Positions 29,630 to 37,617 of a DNA stretch of 64,000 nt are shown here, piece by piece. Each line of letters opens with the position of its first letter. Positions within the stretch are counted from its first letter, which is position 1. Source of the stretch: Planctomycetes bacterium syqfu (GTDB lineage: Bacteria; Planctomycetota; Phycisphaerae; Phycisphaerales; Phycisphaeraceae); NCBI GenBank assembly GCA_020974905.1, contig CP087563.1, positions 1,550,001 to 1,614,000 on the forward strand, given 5' to 3'. The position numbers and the translations under genes are program-made. Under the pieces are notes generated by a model. That model was not told where the DNA came from, did no database searches, and worked only from the letters and a program-made list of their open reading frames with translations.

Positions 29630-29789
29630 AGCGTATTATGCACTTTTATCGCCTTCATACTTGTTTTTCCCGTGTTTTCTCCTGGTGTCCCGTACTCGAC
29701 GATGCTTGAGCATCGCCTGCGCCGGTCCACACTGCGATAAAACGCGGGAAAAACGGCGTCTGCGAAACGAAAAAGTGCATAACACGCTC
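29629..29789. mobile_element. 161-bp TA-flanked miniature element
   Basis: Ends GAGCGTATTATGCACTTTT and its inverse AAAAGTGCATAACACGCTC. TA lies on both sides (29627-29628 and 29790-29791). It codes for nothing. Closing the gap would give CGT-TAA, so the gene before it kept a stop codon after insertion. Confidence 0.85.
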
Positions 29790-29806
29790 TAACCACACTT
29801 GTCACG

Positions 29807-30337
29807 ATGCCAACCGAGATGCATAAAAACATCGGCCGGGATAACAAACGCTTTTCACGTCTCCGAGGCAGTTTGCGATTCGCCGTGTTTTGCTGGCTGG
29901 CTGTCTGCATTGCGATGCTTTGCCAGGCCCATGTTCTTGTCGTGACCGGCATCCTGCTTTTCATGGCCAACGGTATTGGTCTGTTTTTAATCCTGGATAA
30001 AGGTTGGCATGCCACGTGTCTGGCAGCACTATCCTCAATGACGGTCGGACTCATGGCCTTGTTCGTTTATGCCGCTAGCGTAGAGATACAAAGCAAACTC
30101 ACCTTGTGGATCGCCTTGCCCATCTTCAGCATGTTTGTCATGTTCGTGATTCATCGCAGTTGGCAGGACCGACTCAAACTCAATACAGACTGGCAGTGTC
30201 AACAGTGCGGTTACACGTTGCTGAATCTCACATCCTACACCTGTCCGGAGTGTGGTAAAGGGTTTAATTCGCAGATCATTTTGGCCTCAAAACATGCGCA
30301 TGATCAGATGCTCAAGATCAAACTCCTGGGTTGGTGA
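29807..30337 (+). CDS. Membrane protein with C-terminal zinc ribbon
   Basis: 176 residues. A basic N-terminus is followed by about four hydrophobic helices (FAVFCWLAVCIAMLCQA, LLFMANGIGLFLIL, AALSSMTVGLMALFVYA, LWIALPIFSMFVMFVI). The tail WQCQQCGYTLLNLTSYTCPE continues CGKGFN and has two Cys-x2-Cys pairs. It is a paralog in layout of the gene at 28605, with which it shares the WQCQQCGY core. A start at the second Met (MHKNIG) is also possible. Function unknown. Confidence 0.75.
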   Translation: MPTEMHKNIGRDNKRFSRLRGSLRFAVFCWLAVCIAMLCQAHVLVVTGILLFMANGIGLFLILDKGWHATCLAALSSMTVGLMALFVYAASVEIQSKLTLWIALPIFSMFVMFVIHRSWQDRLKLNTDWQCQQCGYTLLNLTSYTCPECGKGFNSQIILASKHAHDQMLKIKLLGW

Positions 30338-30379
30338 TGCGGAGCGCTGTCTGAGCAACACGCAGCATTGCAGTTGTTA

Positions 30380-30677
30380 GAGCAGTTCAAATCATTAATC
30401 TCCAAGCAATCTCTCATTTCGTCATTCCCGCGCCCCCGGAAGGCGGGAATCCAGTGGCATTCTATTGACGCTTGCAGTTCTCACTGGACTCCCGCCTGCG
30501 CGGGAGTGACGGAAAGCGGAGATTATTGCATTTTTCACTCAAATGTAGCGTCTGGCGCGTTCATGTCTGCGTGCGTCATCAATGAAAGACCCATTCAATA
30601 GCCGCGAGCTGACAGCTCGCGCGTCACCCGTCGACGCGACACTTGAGTGAGAAATGCAATAATGATTTGAACTGCTA
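30380..30677. mobile_element. Paired-palindrome miniature element, interrupted
   Basis: TA (30378-30379), then GAGCAGTTCAAATCATTAAT on the left. On the right ATGATTTGAACTGC runs to 30675, then TA. The core copy is at 30420-30512. Removing the nested 134-bp element restores GGAGATTAATGATTTGAACT, the exact inverse of the left arm. Confidence 0.85.
30526..30659. mobile_element. 134-bp miniature element, second copy
   Basis: TTGCATTTTTCACTCAAATG at the left, GAGTGAGAAATGCAA at the right. Perfect TA duplications at 30524-30525 and 30660-30661. Near-identical inverted copy of 10797-10930, with the same length. Confidence 0.92.
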
Positions 30678-30679
30678 TA

Positions 30680-30840
30680 GCAGGCTGCTACAAAACTCTT
30701 TTGGGTCAAAACGCATGTTCTCTGAGGCTCATTTTGTCGTAGTAATTCGCATATGTAAGGCAGTTCACGAGCGAGAAGTGCCATTACGAAATCGCATTTT
30801 TTGAGCCGATCCGACATGCGAGAGTTTTGCAGCAGCCTGA
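30680..30840. mobile_element. 161-bp TA-flanked miniature element
   Basis: Left end GCAGGCTGCTACAAAACTCT; right end GAGAGTTTTGCAGCAGCCTG then A. TA on both sides (30678-30679, 30841-30842). The left TA also borders the preceding element. No coding content. Confidence 0.8.
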
Positions 30841-30952
30841 TAGGTAACACGTGAAATAAACATCCGTACGCCCCGTGACTCAGGAGAGTCACGGCTTTTG
30901 CTGAGTATTGATACGAAGATGTGAAAGTATCGTTGAGTTTGCTGTGCGCATG

Positions 30953-30988
30953 AAAAAGGCCTTGACTCACGGGTACTGAGTCAAGGCC
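30953..30988 (-). terminator. Intrinsic terminator of amtB-glnK
   Basis: Read leftward: stem GGCCTTGACTCA/TGAGTCAAGGCC with a 7-base loop, then TTTTT. It lies 66 bp beyond the glnK stop. Confidence 0.9.
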
Positions 30989-31054
30989 ATCTCAGGAGAC
31001 AGAACACGATGCCGTAGTAGATTACGGTGTGTTAGAGGGTGTCAATTTGAGATA

Positions 31055-31393
31055 TTAGAGTGCGTCGTTGTCTTCTTCGCCCGTACGGACGCGGACAACC
31101 TTGGTCAGTGAGTAGACGAACAACTTACCGTCACCCACGGAGCCGGTGCGAGCGGAGCTGGTAATGGCGTCGATGGCCTTATCCATATCTTCGCTTTTCA
31201 CGGCAATCTTGAGCAGAACCTTGGGGACGAAGCCCACATCGATTCGTGCACCACGGTAGCGTTCAGTGTGACCTTTCTGCTTACCGAAACCTTTACACTC
31301 AATGGCTGTACATCCGAAGATGCCGAGTTCCGAGAGCTTTGCTTTGATCTTGTCAATCGCGTATGGCTTGACAACTGCTTCTATCATATGCAT
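31055..31393 (-). CDS. glnK: PII nitrogen regulatory protein
   Basis: Senses 2-oxoglutarate and ATP/ADP and gates the AmtB ammonium channel. 112 residues, usual length. The family start (MIEAVVKPYAIDKIKAKL), the T-loop region GFGKQKGHTERYRGARIDV, the B-loop-like ARTGSVGDGKLFV and the C-terminal VVRVRTGEED are all present. Numbered like E. coli GlnB, position 51 is Ile instead of the Tyr that is uridylylated, and Tyr46 is retained. GGAG lies upstream of ATG 31393. It follows amtB by 107 bp on the same strand and shares its terminator. Whether glnK or glnB is the better name cannot be told by eye. Confidence 0.93.
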   Translation of the reverse strand: MHMIEAVVKPYAIDKIKAKLSELGIFGCTAIECKGFGKQKGHTERYRGARIDVGFVPKVLLKIAVKSEDMDKAIDAITSSARTGSVGDGKLFVYSLTKVVRVRTGEEDNDAL

Positions 31394-31500
31394 GGTTATT
31401 TACTCCAGTAGGAGGCTGCTTTCTGAGTTAATGACTTTGTAAATTCCGTTGTACAGGGTCGTCGATTTCTCACGCAGCCTGTGCGTGCCAATCGTCGGGT

Positions 31501-32925
31501 TTAAATTTCGCCAGCTTCGTAGCTCTTGATGTAAGTACGCTGGAAGTCGGGATAGGCAGCCATTTCGTGCTCGCCAAGGTCCAGACCTTCGATTTCTTCT
31601 TCTTCGGAGACGCGGATGCCCATGGTGGCCTTGAGGACACCGAAGACGATGGCGGCAAAGATGAAGGAGGTGATGAAGCAGACGGCCGTACCCAGAGCCT
31701 GGATACCGAGCATGCTCATGTCACCGAAGATGGCCACGCAAAGGGTGCCGTAGATACCGCACACACCGTGGACGGAGATGGCACCGACGGGATCGTCGAT
31801 CTTGAGCTTGTCGAAGAACATGACGGCGAAGTAGCAGAGGACACCGGAGACGGCACCGACACCCAAAAGGGCTTCGATCCAGGTCGGGGTGTCAGGACCG
31901 GCAGTGATGCCGACGAGACCAGCCAAGATACCGTTCAGAGCCATGGAAAGGTCAGGCTTGCCGCCGACAACCCATGAGCAGATGGCACAGGCGATACCAC
32001 CACCGCAGGCAGCAATCGTCGTGGTCACGAGGACGTAGGACACGCCTGCCGGATCAGCGGACAGTTCCGAACCACCGTTGAAGCCGAACCAACCGAACCA
32101 CAGGAGGAAGACACCGATGGTGGCCAGAGGCATACTGTGACCGGGGATCGGGTGAACCGAGCCGTCTTTACCATACTTGCCGATACGCGGGCCGAGGATC
32201 AAGGCACCAGCAAGGGCACCAGCACCACCGACGGCGTGCACCAAGGTTGAACCTGCGAAGTCCGCAAAGCCCTTGGCGTCCAACCAGCCACCGCCCCATT
32301 TCCAGGAACCGGTGATCGGGTAGAGAATACCGACGAAGAGGATCGAGAAGATCAGGAACGGAAGGAGCTTGACGCGACCAGCAACGGCACCGGAAACGAT
32401 GGTTGCACAGGTAGCAGCAAACATGCCCTGGAAGAGGAAGTCGGTCCAGACGGTGTAGCCAGGGTTGTATTCAGGGGTAATACCTGCATACAGCGTGCTG
32501 GAATACACACCACCGCCACCGATACCAAAGCCGAAGGCGAACACGTTGGGCACAATCCAGTTATCACCGGGATACATGATCAGCCAGCCGCACACTGCGT
32601 ACATAACGATACCGATCATGGGGATCATGGTGTTCTTGAACAGAATGTTGACTGTGTTTTTCGCACGGGTCAAACCTGATTCCACCATGGCGAAACCAAG
32701 GTGCATGATGAACACCAGCATGGCTGCGATCATGATCCAAAGGTTGTTGACAGCGAACATTTCGGGGGATACTTCCGACTTGCTCCAGTCAAAGGTGTAC
32801 TCGGCTGCTGCTGCAACAGTTTCTGCTGCAGCTTCAGCATCCTGAGCGTGAAGCACCGAAGTGCACGATAGGCCCAATACTGCGATAATGCCTAAAAGCA
32901 TGAGCCACGACGAGGGACGTTTCAT
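31501..32925 (-). CDS. amtB: Ammonium transporter
   Basis: Trimeric inner-membrane channel for ammonium/ammonia. 474 residues from ATG 32925 (MKRPSSWLMLLGIIAVLG), with GGAG upstream; the N-terminus is a cleavable signal peptide ending near LHAQ. The eleven-helix Amt core is recognisable from NNLWIMIAAMLVFIMHLGFA, with AMVESGLTRAKN, the DFAGSTLVHAVGGAGAL block containing the first pore His, LWFGWFGFNGGS, and the ISVHGVCGIYG block with the second. The C-terminal tail EEEEIEGLDLGEHEMAAYPD is the PII-binding end. Here amtB precedes glnK, the reverse of the commonest order. Confidence 0.96.
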   Translation of the reverse strand: MKRPSSWLMLLGIIAVLGLSCTSVLHAQDAEAAAETVAAAAEYTFDWSKSEVSPEMFAVNNLWIMIAAMLVFIMHLGFAMVESGLTRAKNTVNILFKNTMIPMIGIVMYAVCGWLIMYPGDNWIVPNVFAFGFGIGGGGVYSSTLYAGITPEYNPGYTVWTDFLFQGMFAATCATIVSGAVAGRVKLLPFLIFSILFVGILYPITGSWKWGGGWLDAKGFADFAGSTLVHAVGGAGALAGALILGPRIGKYGKDGSVHPIPGHSMPLATIGVFLLWFGWFGFNGGSELSADPAGVSYVLVTTTIAACGGGIACAICSWVVGGKPDLSMALNGILAGLVGITAGPDTPTWIEALLGVGAVSGVLCYFAVMFFDKLKIDDPVGAISVHGVCGIYGTLCVAIFGDMSMLGIQALGTAVCFITSFIFAAIVFGVLKATMGIRVSEEEEIEGLDLGEHEMAAYPDFQRTYIKSYEAGEI

Positions 32926-33399
32926 TGGCGTTCTCCTGATACCAATATGAACTTCAATCAATGGGCACCGTGCCCACCTCGCCGATCTTTAATGCAAAGT
33001 GAATGCCGAAACAACGAATAATGTTCACCACATTTTTTAAAGCACACCAATAACTACATTTGTGGCACTAAAATTATTTTCACATTCTTTAAGCATCAAA
33101 AGACAAGCCTGTTACCTCTCCCAAATCGGCCTAGTTATGCAGCATTCCAACTTTGCAACGCCTACAAAATAGTCACTTTTCAACGCACAACCCATCTATC
33201 AAACACCCAATTCCACTAATTATCGCCCCGAACAAGGCTAACTCTTTTTTTAATGCTTACGCTTTAGGCACAGATTCGAGGCTCTGTCCATTAAATTGAC
33301 GCTATTTCAGAGTTCATTCACCGTTATTAATGAGAATGGATCACAAGTTCTTATCCAGAAATAGCCAGAGTCTTTGATATCTGATGTTTTAGATTGCCC
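32926..33399. promoter_or_regulatory. AT-rich leader region upstream of amtB
   Basis: About 470 bp with no gene. It presumably contains the amtB promoter. I looked for a sigma-54 site (GG-N10-GC with TGGCAC and TTGC) on the minus strand and found none convincing. Confidence 0.4.
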
Positions 33400-33438
33400 A
33401 AAAACAACGCAGGCCAACTCGATTGAGCTGGCCTGCGT
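33400..33438 (-). terminator. Intrinsic terminator
   Basis: Read leftward: stem ACGCAGGCCAGCTC/GAGTTGGCCTGCGT with a 4-base loop, then TTGTTTTT. It follows the pseudopilin 3 gene by about 60 bp. Confidence 0.85.
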
Positions 33439-33497
33439 GTTATTGGTATTCAATTGTGGTTGCAAGTCACAGACTTGCGGTCAATGGGTATGAACCA

Positions 33498-34208
33498 TTA
33501 GTCAACGATGACGTTGGCTGCTACATCGGTACCTGAATCTTTATAGATCATCAGAGCGTTGGACTTGGCGTTGCCATGAGCAAACAGGTTGTCATCGGTA
33601 TTCGAATCGTCACCGTATTGGGTGTCGACCTGATCATGGGTAGCTTCAAAGGTAACATGGTTGTCGTTGAAGCCCATCGAGCCACGCCATTCGTTGGTGC
33701 CCGCGGAGGGGTTGGTGTGCACGGACTTGACGTTGGCGGTCGTGGTGTTTTTCTTCGCACGGTCGGAGAGGACGACAGCTTCGCTGTTGGAGGTGTCGCG
33801 CCATTCGTTGGTACGATTGCCACCACCGTTGTCGATTTCCAACAGAGCGTAGGAGTAGTTGCCGGTGGTGGGGGTCACGCCGGTCTGGGTCAGAGCCGTC
33901 TTGGTTTCCGAGGGGCTGATGACATATTCGCCGGTGAAGTAGTTGTCATCAAGCAGTTCACGGAAGCGGTACTGCACGGTGGTGGTGCCGCTGAGGCTGC
34001 CAATGGTGTTGATGCCGGGATAGTAAGTGTTGTTGCCTTGGCTAAAGAGCACCAACGCGGAGTGAATACCACGGACCTGCGTGGAGTTCTGCATTTGGCG
34101 AGCGGTACGACGAGCCGCACCAAGAGCCGGCAACAGAATGCCGATAAGCAGGGCGATGATGGAAATCACAACCAACAGTTCGATCAGGGTAAACGCGCGC
34201 TTTTTCAT
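33498..34208 (-). CDS. Pseudopilin-like protein 3
   Basis: 236 residues. The N-terminus [20 protein letters not shown] continues into LIGILLPALGAARRTARQMQ, a standard prepilin leader and helix. The exported part is a Ser/Thr/Asn-rich beta domain (YYPGINTIGSLSG, YALLEIDNGGGNRTNEW) and lacks the FADGH motif of pseudopilins 1 and 2; it has GFNDNHVTFE instead. It is a different subfamily, alone on its strand with its own terminator. Envelope location expected. Confidence 0.85.
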   Translation of the reverse strand: MKKRAFTLIELLVVISIIALLIGILLPALGAARRTARQMQNSTQVRGIHSALVLFSQGNNTYYPGINTIGSLSGTTTVQYRFRELLDDNYFTGEYVISPSETKTALTQTGVTPTTGNYSYALLEIDNGGGNRTNEWRDTSNSEAVVLSDRAKKNTTTANVKSVHTNPSAGTNEWRGSMGFNDNHVTFEATHDQVDTQYGDDSNTDDNLFAHGNAKSNALMIYKDSGTDVAANVIVD

Positions 34209-34886
34209 AGAAAAGCTCCTCTAAAAGAGAAAAGAGACTCTATGGCAGCGTTGGTACAAAACTGATCGGACGATCCAGACAGTATCGCAAGAAAGCGTTG
34301 TCGGTGTCAGCAGGATTCCCGAAGGTTCATTTATGGTATGAGACGAACAATTACGGGTCGATATCAGGCCTGCAAACAGAGCCAATTCATTCCTGGATAG
34401 TGGTAGATGTCTCCTCAATCGAGTACGCGCTGCCTGTAAATTCAAGAGGCGAAACATTCACCTCCCAGTACTGGTTACATGCAATCAAGCGTCTCGTATA
34501 AATCTTCAGCCAGCTTCGGAAGTTGTGTAGACATAGTGTACAAAAAGCTGTCTGAATATTTATTTGGCAGGCAAGCTACCCCCCAAGAGAATAAGGTAGG
34601 GACCAAACCTTGCAGAACACGCCAATTCTGCAATTAACTTGCACTCTTCCCTACATATAAGACTAAAATAAAACCCCCATATTGTCAATCATTTTATGCA
34701 GTTGGAATACGTTATAACGCATTATCGTACCAGCATGCAGAAATCTGAACCGGTTTTTATCGAAATTTAAACCCACCTCAAGCCGATACGCAATGTAACG
34801 TATTAAATTATTTGAGTTTAGTGCACTCCCTACTGATCCTCCAATATCTTATCGATCGTGTGATGTGACTTTGATCATCGACATTT
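34209..34886. other. Intergenic region, nothing recognised
   Basis: 678 bp, progressively AT-rich toward 34700-34860. It lies upstream of pseudopilin 3 and downstream of the flavodoxin gene, both leftward. A CGTTATAACG palindrome near 34710 is the only symmetrical feature noticed. No coding region is convincing. Confidence 0.4.
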
Positions 34887-35414
34887 TCAAGCAACGGATC
34901 CGTCCGCTTGCCAAACCTGTTGAATAAGCAACTCGCACCATTCACTGACACGTTCTTCGGTCATGTGGGATTGATTGTCTTCATCCAATGCCAATCCGCA
35001 GAACTGTTCGCCACGCTGCGCTTTGGATTCATCGTAGGTGTGACTTTCAGTCGAAACAAAGCCGATTTCACCTTTGGCACCACATTGGATGAACTTGTCA
35101 TAGAGAATGCCCATCGCATCCTGATAGGTATCCGCGTAGGCATCCTGATCCCCAAGGCCGAAAATGGCGATCCGGAGCTTGGAAAAATCCACGCCTTCCA
35201 TGTTGTCATAGAAATCCTGCCAGGCATACTCCAACTCCCCCACGTCCCAGGTTGGGATACCTGCAATGAGCAGGTCATATGCCTTCACGTCCTCCGGCTG
35301 GATCTCCGACACTTCAACGACTTTCTCCAGCTTGTCCCCCAATTCATCCTTAATCAGGTTGGCAACGGTTTCGGTCTTGGTGGTCACACTGCCATAAACA
35401 AGAATTGCACGCAT
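34887..35414 (-). CDS. fldA: Flavodoxin
   Basis: FMN electron carrier that can replace ferredoxin. 175 residues, long-chain flavodoxin size. The phosphate-binding loop is GSVTTKTETVANLI (about 8-21), slightly unlike the usual GSxTGxTE. The FMN-stacking loop is IPTWDVGELEYAWQDF (about 53-68), and GLGDQDAYADTYQDAMGILY is the second flavin loop. C-terminal SHTYDESKAQRGEQFCGLAL DEDNQ is typical of FldA. It diverges from a small Cys-rich gene across a Fur-like palindrome, consistent with induction under iron shortage. Confidence 0.94.
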   Translation of the reverse strand: MRAILVYGSVTTKTETVANLIKDELGDKLEKVVEVSEIQPEDVKAYDLLIAGIPTWDVGELEYAWQDFYDNMEGVDFSKLRIAIFGLGDQDAYADTYQDAMGILYDKFIQCGAKGEIGFVSTESHTYDESKAQRGEQFCGLALDEDNQSHMTEERVSEWCELLIQQVWQADGSVA

Positions 35415-35456
35415 GATTCAACTCCATATCTGAATCTGAAATAATGCTGACATTTT

Positions 35457-35481
35457 ATTGAGATTGATATTGAATCTCAAT
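35457..35481. promoter_or_regulatory. Fur-like operator palindrome
   Basis: ATTGAGATT-N7-AATCTCAAT, perfect 9-bp arms. The inner part TGAGATTGATATTGAATCTCA fits the TGA-N15-TCA outline of Fur-family boxes. It lies between the divergent flavodoxin and Cys-rich genes, 43 bp from the flavodoxin start. Fur binding is inferred. Confidence 0.6.
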
Positions 35482-35569
35482 TACTTTTACATACAATACG
35501 ATCACCCCACGCACGATGTCAAGATGTTTCAGTGCGAAGATGTAAAAAAAGATCAAGGAGTCATACGTG

Positions 35570-35827
35570 ATGAACAACGACCGCCAATTCTGGGGCAACC
35601 AACCCCGCAAGCGTCAGCCCAAGCAAGGCAGCATGACCATGAAACTCATCCAGATGCCCACAGCCTGTGAGGACTGCGATGATTGTGGATGCAGCACGAA
35701 TCAGCGTTTTGAACTGGTACTCGGGAATGTTCGGATTGAACTCACAGCCAGCGAACTTCTGAGAATGCGAACCCTCATCAGCCGCGGTGCTCAGATGTAC
35801 AAAGACTCACTGTCTGAAGAGCGATAA
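35570..35827 (+). CDS. Small Cys-rich protein
   Basis: 85 residues from ATG 35570, or 86 from the overlapping GTG 35567; AAGGAG lies at 35555-35560. The basic N-terminus (QFWGNQPRKRQPKQ) leads to CEDCDDCGCS, a cluster of four Cys in nine residues. A C-terminal RFELVLGNVRIELTASELLR, then MRTLISRG, reads as a strand-helix. It could bind iron or another metal. Sharing a Fur-like site with flavodoxin suggests a role in iron limitation, but no family is recognised. Confidence 0.7.
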   Translation: MNNDRQFWGNQPRKRQPKQGSMTMKLIQMPTACEDCDDCGCSTNQRFELVLGNVRIELTASELLRMRTLISRGAQMYKDSLSEER

Positions 35828-35930
35828 CCACTTGAAGTGATCCAGCATCATCGACACCCCTGAGCAACGTGGTATCATCAACTCCCAACACCGTCGACCC
35901 ACCACGTCACTCTGATACCGGGAACCTGGG

Positions 35931-37145
35931 ATGATGTTCCGAAAGACTGTATCGCGTTTGATTCTCGCATTGCTCACGACATGCTGCACTGGGCGATCCG
36001 TCTTTGCTGACACCCCCACCCTCTTTGGGACCGTCGATAGTTCACCGGCTCGTTCAGCCATGATGGTTGCCAACAACATCACCCTTGTCACCTATGTCAT
36101 CTTCTGGGATCGACTCGAACCCCAGCAAGGCCAACTCAATCAAGCCTACATCGCCAAGGTCACAGCAGACCTGCAAACCTTCCGGGATGCGGGGATGAAA
36201 ATCAGCCTTGACCCGGGCATGCAATATCCACCGCAATGGGTCCGACAGCTGCCGCATGCCATGTATGTCAACCAATTCGGTGATGCGTTTGATCCGACTG
36301 GCCAACCCGGCAGTAACGGTCTCAATGCTGTCTTCAACCAACACATCCGAAACGCCCAGGCATCACACCTGTCGCACCTGTTCAAACACTTCGGCACGGA
36401 CTTCTTTGCTTTACGATTAGGCTGGGGGCTCTTCGGCGAACTGAATTACCCACACCCCGATCACCAAGGCAAAAAAAATTGCTATTGGGCATTTGATCCC
36501 ATCGCACAAGGCAAAATCGACGGCCTGCCCCCAACGCTTTCCCCCTGTCCTGTCCCCGGCTGGACACCCGGCCAACCCAGTGAACATCACCGCAGCGCAA
36601 GACGCTTTGCCAACTGGTATCTCAATGCACTCAAGGACTATCACGATTGGCAGATCACCCAGGCACGTCAACACTACACCGGTCACCTTGCCATGATGAT
36701 GGGCTCGTGGGGGCTGCGTGACGGTGAATTGGAAACACTCATCCAATCCGACCTGGCAGACAACGGTCGCACTGAAATCCAGCGTGGCTTTGACTTCCCA
36801 AGATTCATCGCAGGCGTCACCGACCCGGGCTACATCGTCTATGGCACATGGTTGGATACCCCCGCTCAATTCTGCGATGACGCCAGCACCAATCCTGCCC
36901 GTTGGTCCCCCATCCACTACCTGTCACACGCAGCCAAAACCCATCCGCTGAAGCTCCGCGTCTGGGCGGAAAACACCGGCCGAGGCAATCTCACCGACAT
37001 GCAACTGAGTTTTGCGCGTGCCAAAGCCTTTAGTGTCCAAGCAATCATCTGGGCGTTTGAAGACGATCTGTTTTCAGGTAAACACGCGACGTTTGAGCAA
37101 TATCAACAACTCATCCATCTACATACGATGACACGAAAAAAGTAA
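35931..37145 (+). CDS. Secreted TIM-barrel glycosidase-like protein
   Basis: 404 residues. The signal peptide (VSRLILALLTTCCTGRSVFA) is followed by an (alpha/beta)8-like pattern: NNITLVTYVIFWDRLEPQQG (typical of a GH42/GH-A strand 1-2 region), FRDAGMKISLDPGMQYPPQW, FALRLGWGLFGELNYP and TDPGYIVYGTWLD. GELNYP could hold the acid/base Glu and LRVWAENTG the nucleophile. It is relatively short and no CAZy family can be assigned by eye. Predicted periplasmic or extracellular. Confidence 0.65.
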   Translation: MMFRKTVSRLILALLTTCCTGRSVFADTPTLFGTVDSSPARSAMMVANNITLVTYVIFWDRLEPQQGQLNQAYIAKVTADLQTFRDAGMKISLDPGMQYPPQWVRQLPHAMYVNQFGDAFDPTGQPGSNGLNAVFNQHIRNAQASHLSHLFKHFGTDFFALRLGWGLFGELNYPHPDHQGKKNCYWAFDPIAQGKIDGLPPTLSPCPVPGWTPGQPSEHHRSARRFANWYLNALKDYHDWQITQARQHYTGHLAMMMGSWGLRDGELETLIQSDLADNGRTEIQRGFDFPRFIAGVTDPGYIVYGTWLDTPAQFCDDASTNPARWSPIHYLSHAAKTHPLKLRVWAENTGRGNLTDMQLSFARAKAFSVQAIIWAFEDDLFSGKHATFEQYQQLIHLHTMTRKK

Positions 37146-37158
37146 CATTGAACCAACC

Positions 37159-37593
37159 ATGAACAGCATTCTCTCAAAACTCAAACTCAAACTGTTTCGC
37201 TGGCAACATCCAGAAGCCGAACAACTATCTGATGCTGCAAAGCAGTGTTGCAAGCAAGCCAATCAAATTGCAATTCAAGCTGGTGCACAGAAAGTAAATA
37301 CTGCTCACCTGCTACTTGCAATCCTTCAAACCGACTTGGCTAAGACGCTTGACATGGACGGCTCTTTGACTCGAGCAACACAGAAAACAATCGAGCAAAC
37401 ACCTTCAGACAATACAGAAACATTCAAACCCGTATTGGAACAGGCCATCATTGAGGCTCGTGAACTTCAAAAGTCTGTAATCGATCCATTACTGCTATTT
37501 CTTGGACTTAGCACCATGACAAACACGATCGGCGGCAAGTTAATTGCATCAAATCAGATCACAACGCAACAGATACGATCCATAATCGATTAG
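37159..37593 (+). CDS. Free-standing Clp N-terminal (ClpN) domain protein
   Basis: 144 residues. Two repeats of the Clp N-domain helical pattern are visible: LSDAAKQCCKQANQIAIQAG...VNTAHLLLAILQTD (about 24-62) and FKPVLEQAIIEARELQKSVI...DPLLLFLGLSTM (about 92-120). In ClpA/B/C this domain binds substrates or adaptors, but no AAA+ ATPase module follows here. It may serve as an adaptor or a decoy (inference). It follows the TIM-barrel gene by 13 bp and is more AT-rich than its neighbours. Confidence 0.7.
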   Translation: MNSILSKLKLKLFRWQHPEAEQLSDAAKQCCKQANQIAIQAGAQKVNTAHLLLAILQTDLAKTLDMDGSLTRATQKTIEQTPSDNTETFKPVLEQAIIEARELQKSVIDPLLLFLGLSTMTNTIGGKLIASNQITTQQIRSIID

Positions 37594-37617
37594 GATCAGT
37601 ATTTAGGTAGGCAATCG

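Larger units (their letters stand above)
30338..31052. other. Gene-free region packed with miniature elements
   Basis: 715 bp without a convincing gene. It holds a paired-palindrome element (30380-30677) with a 134-bp element nested in its right arm (30526-30659), an adjoining third element (30680-30840) and the terminator of the amtB-glnK operon. Confidence 0.8.

Noticed and set aside
29626-30054. Leftward open frame overlapping the 29807 gene
   Set aside because: Its codons run through the miniature element and antisense to a membrane protein with a zinc ribbon; Arg-rich shadow.
30539-30970. Leftward open frame in the repeat patch
   Set aside because: It crosses two miniature elements and the amtB-glnK terminator; not protein-like.
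32940-33060. Sigma-54 promoter upstream of amtB
   Set aside because: GGGCACGGTGCCC on the minus strand is a palindrome, and no TTGC box lies at the required distance.
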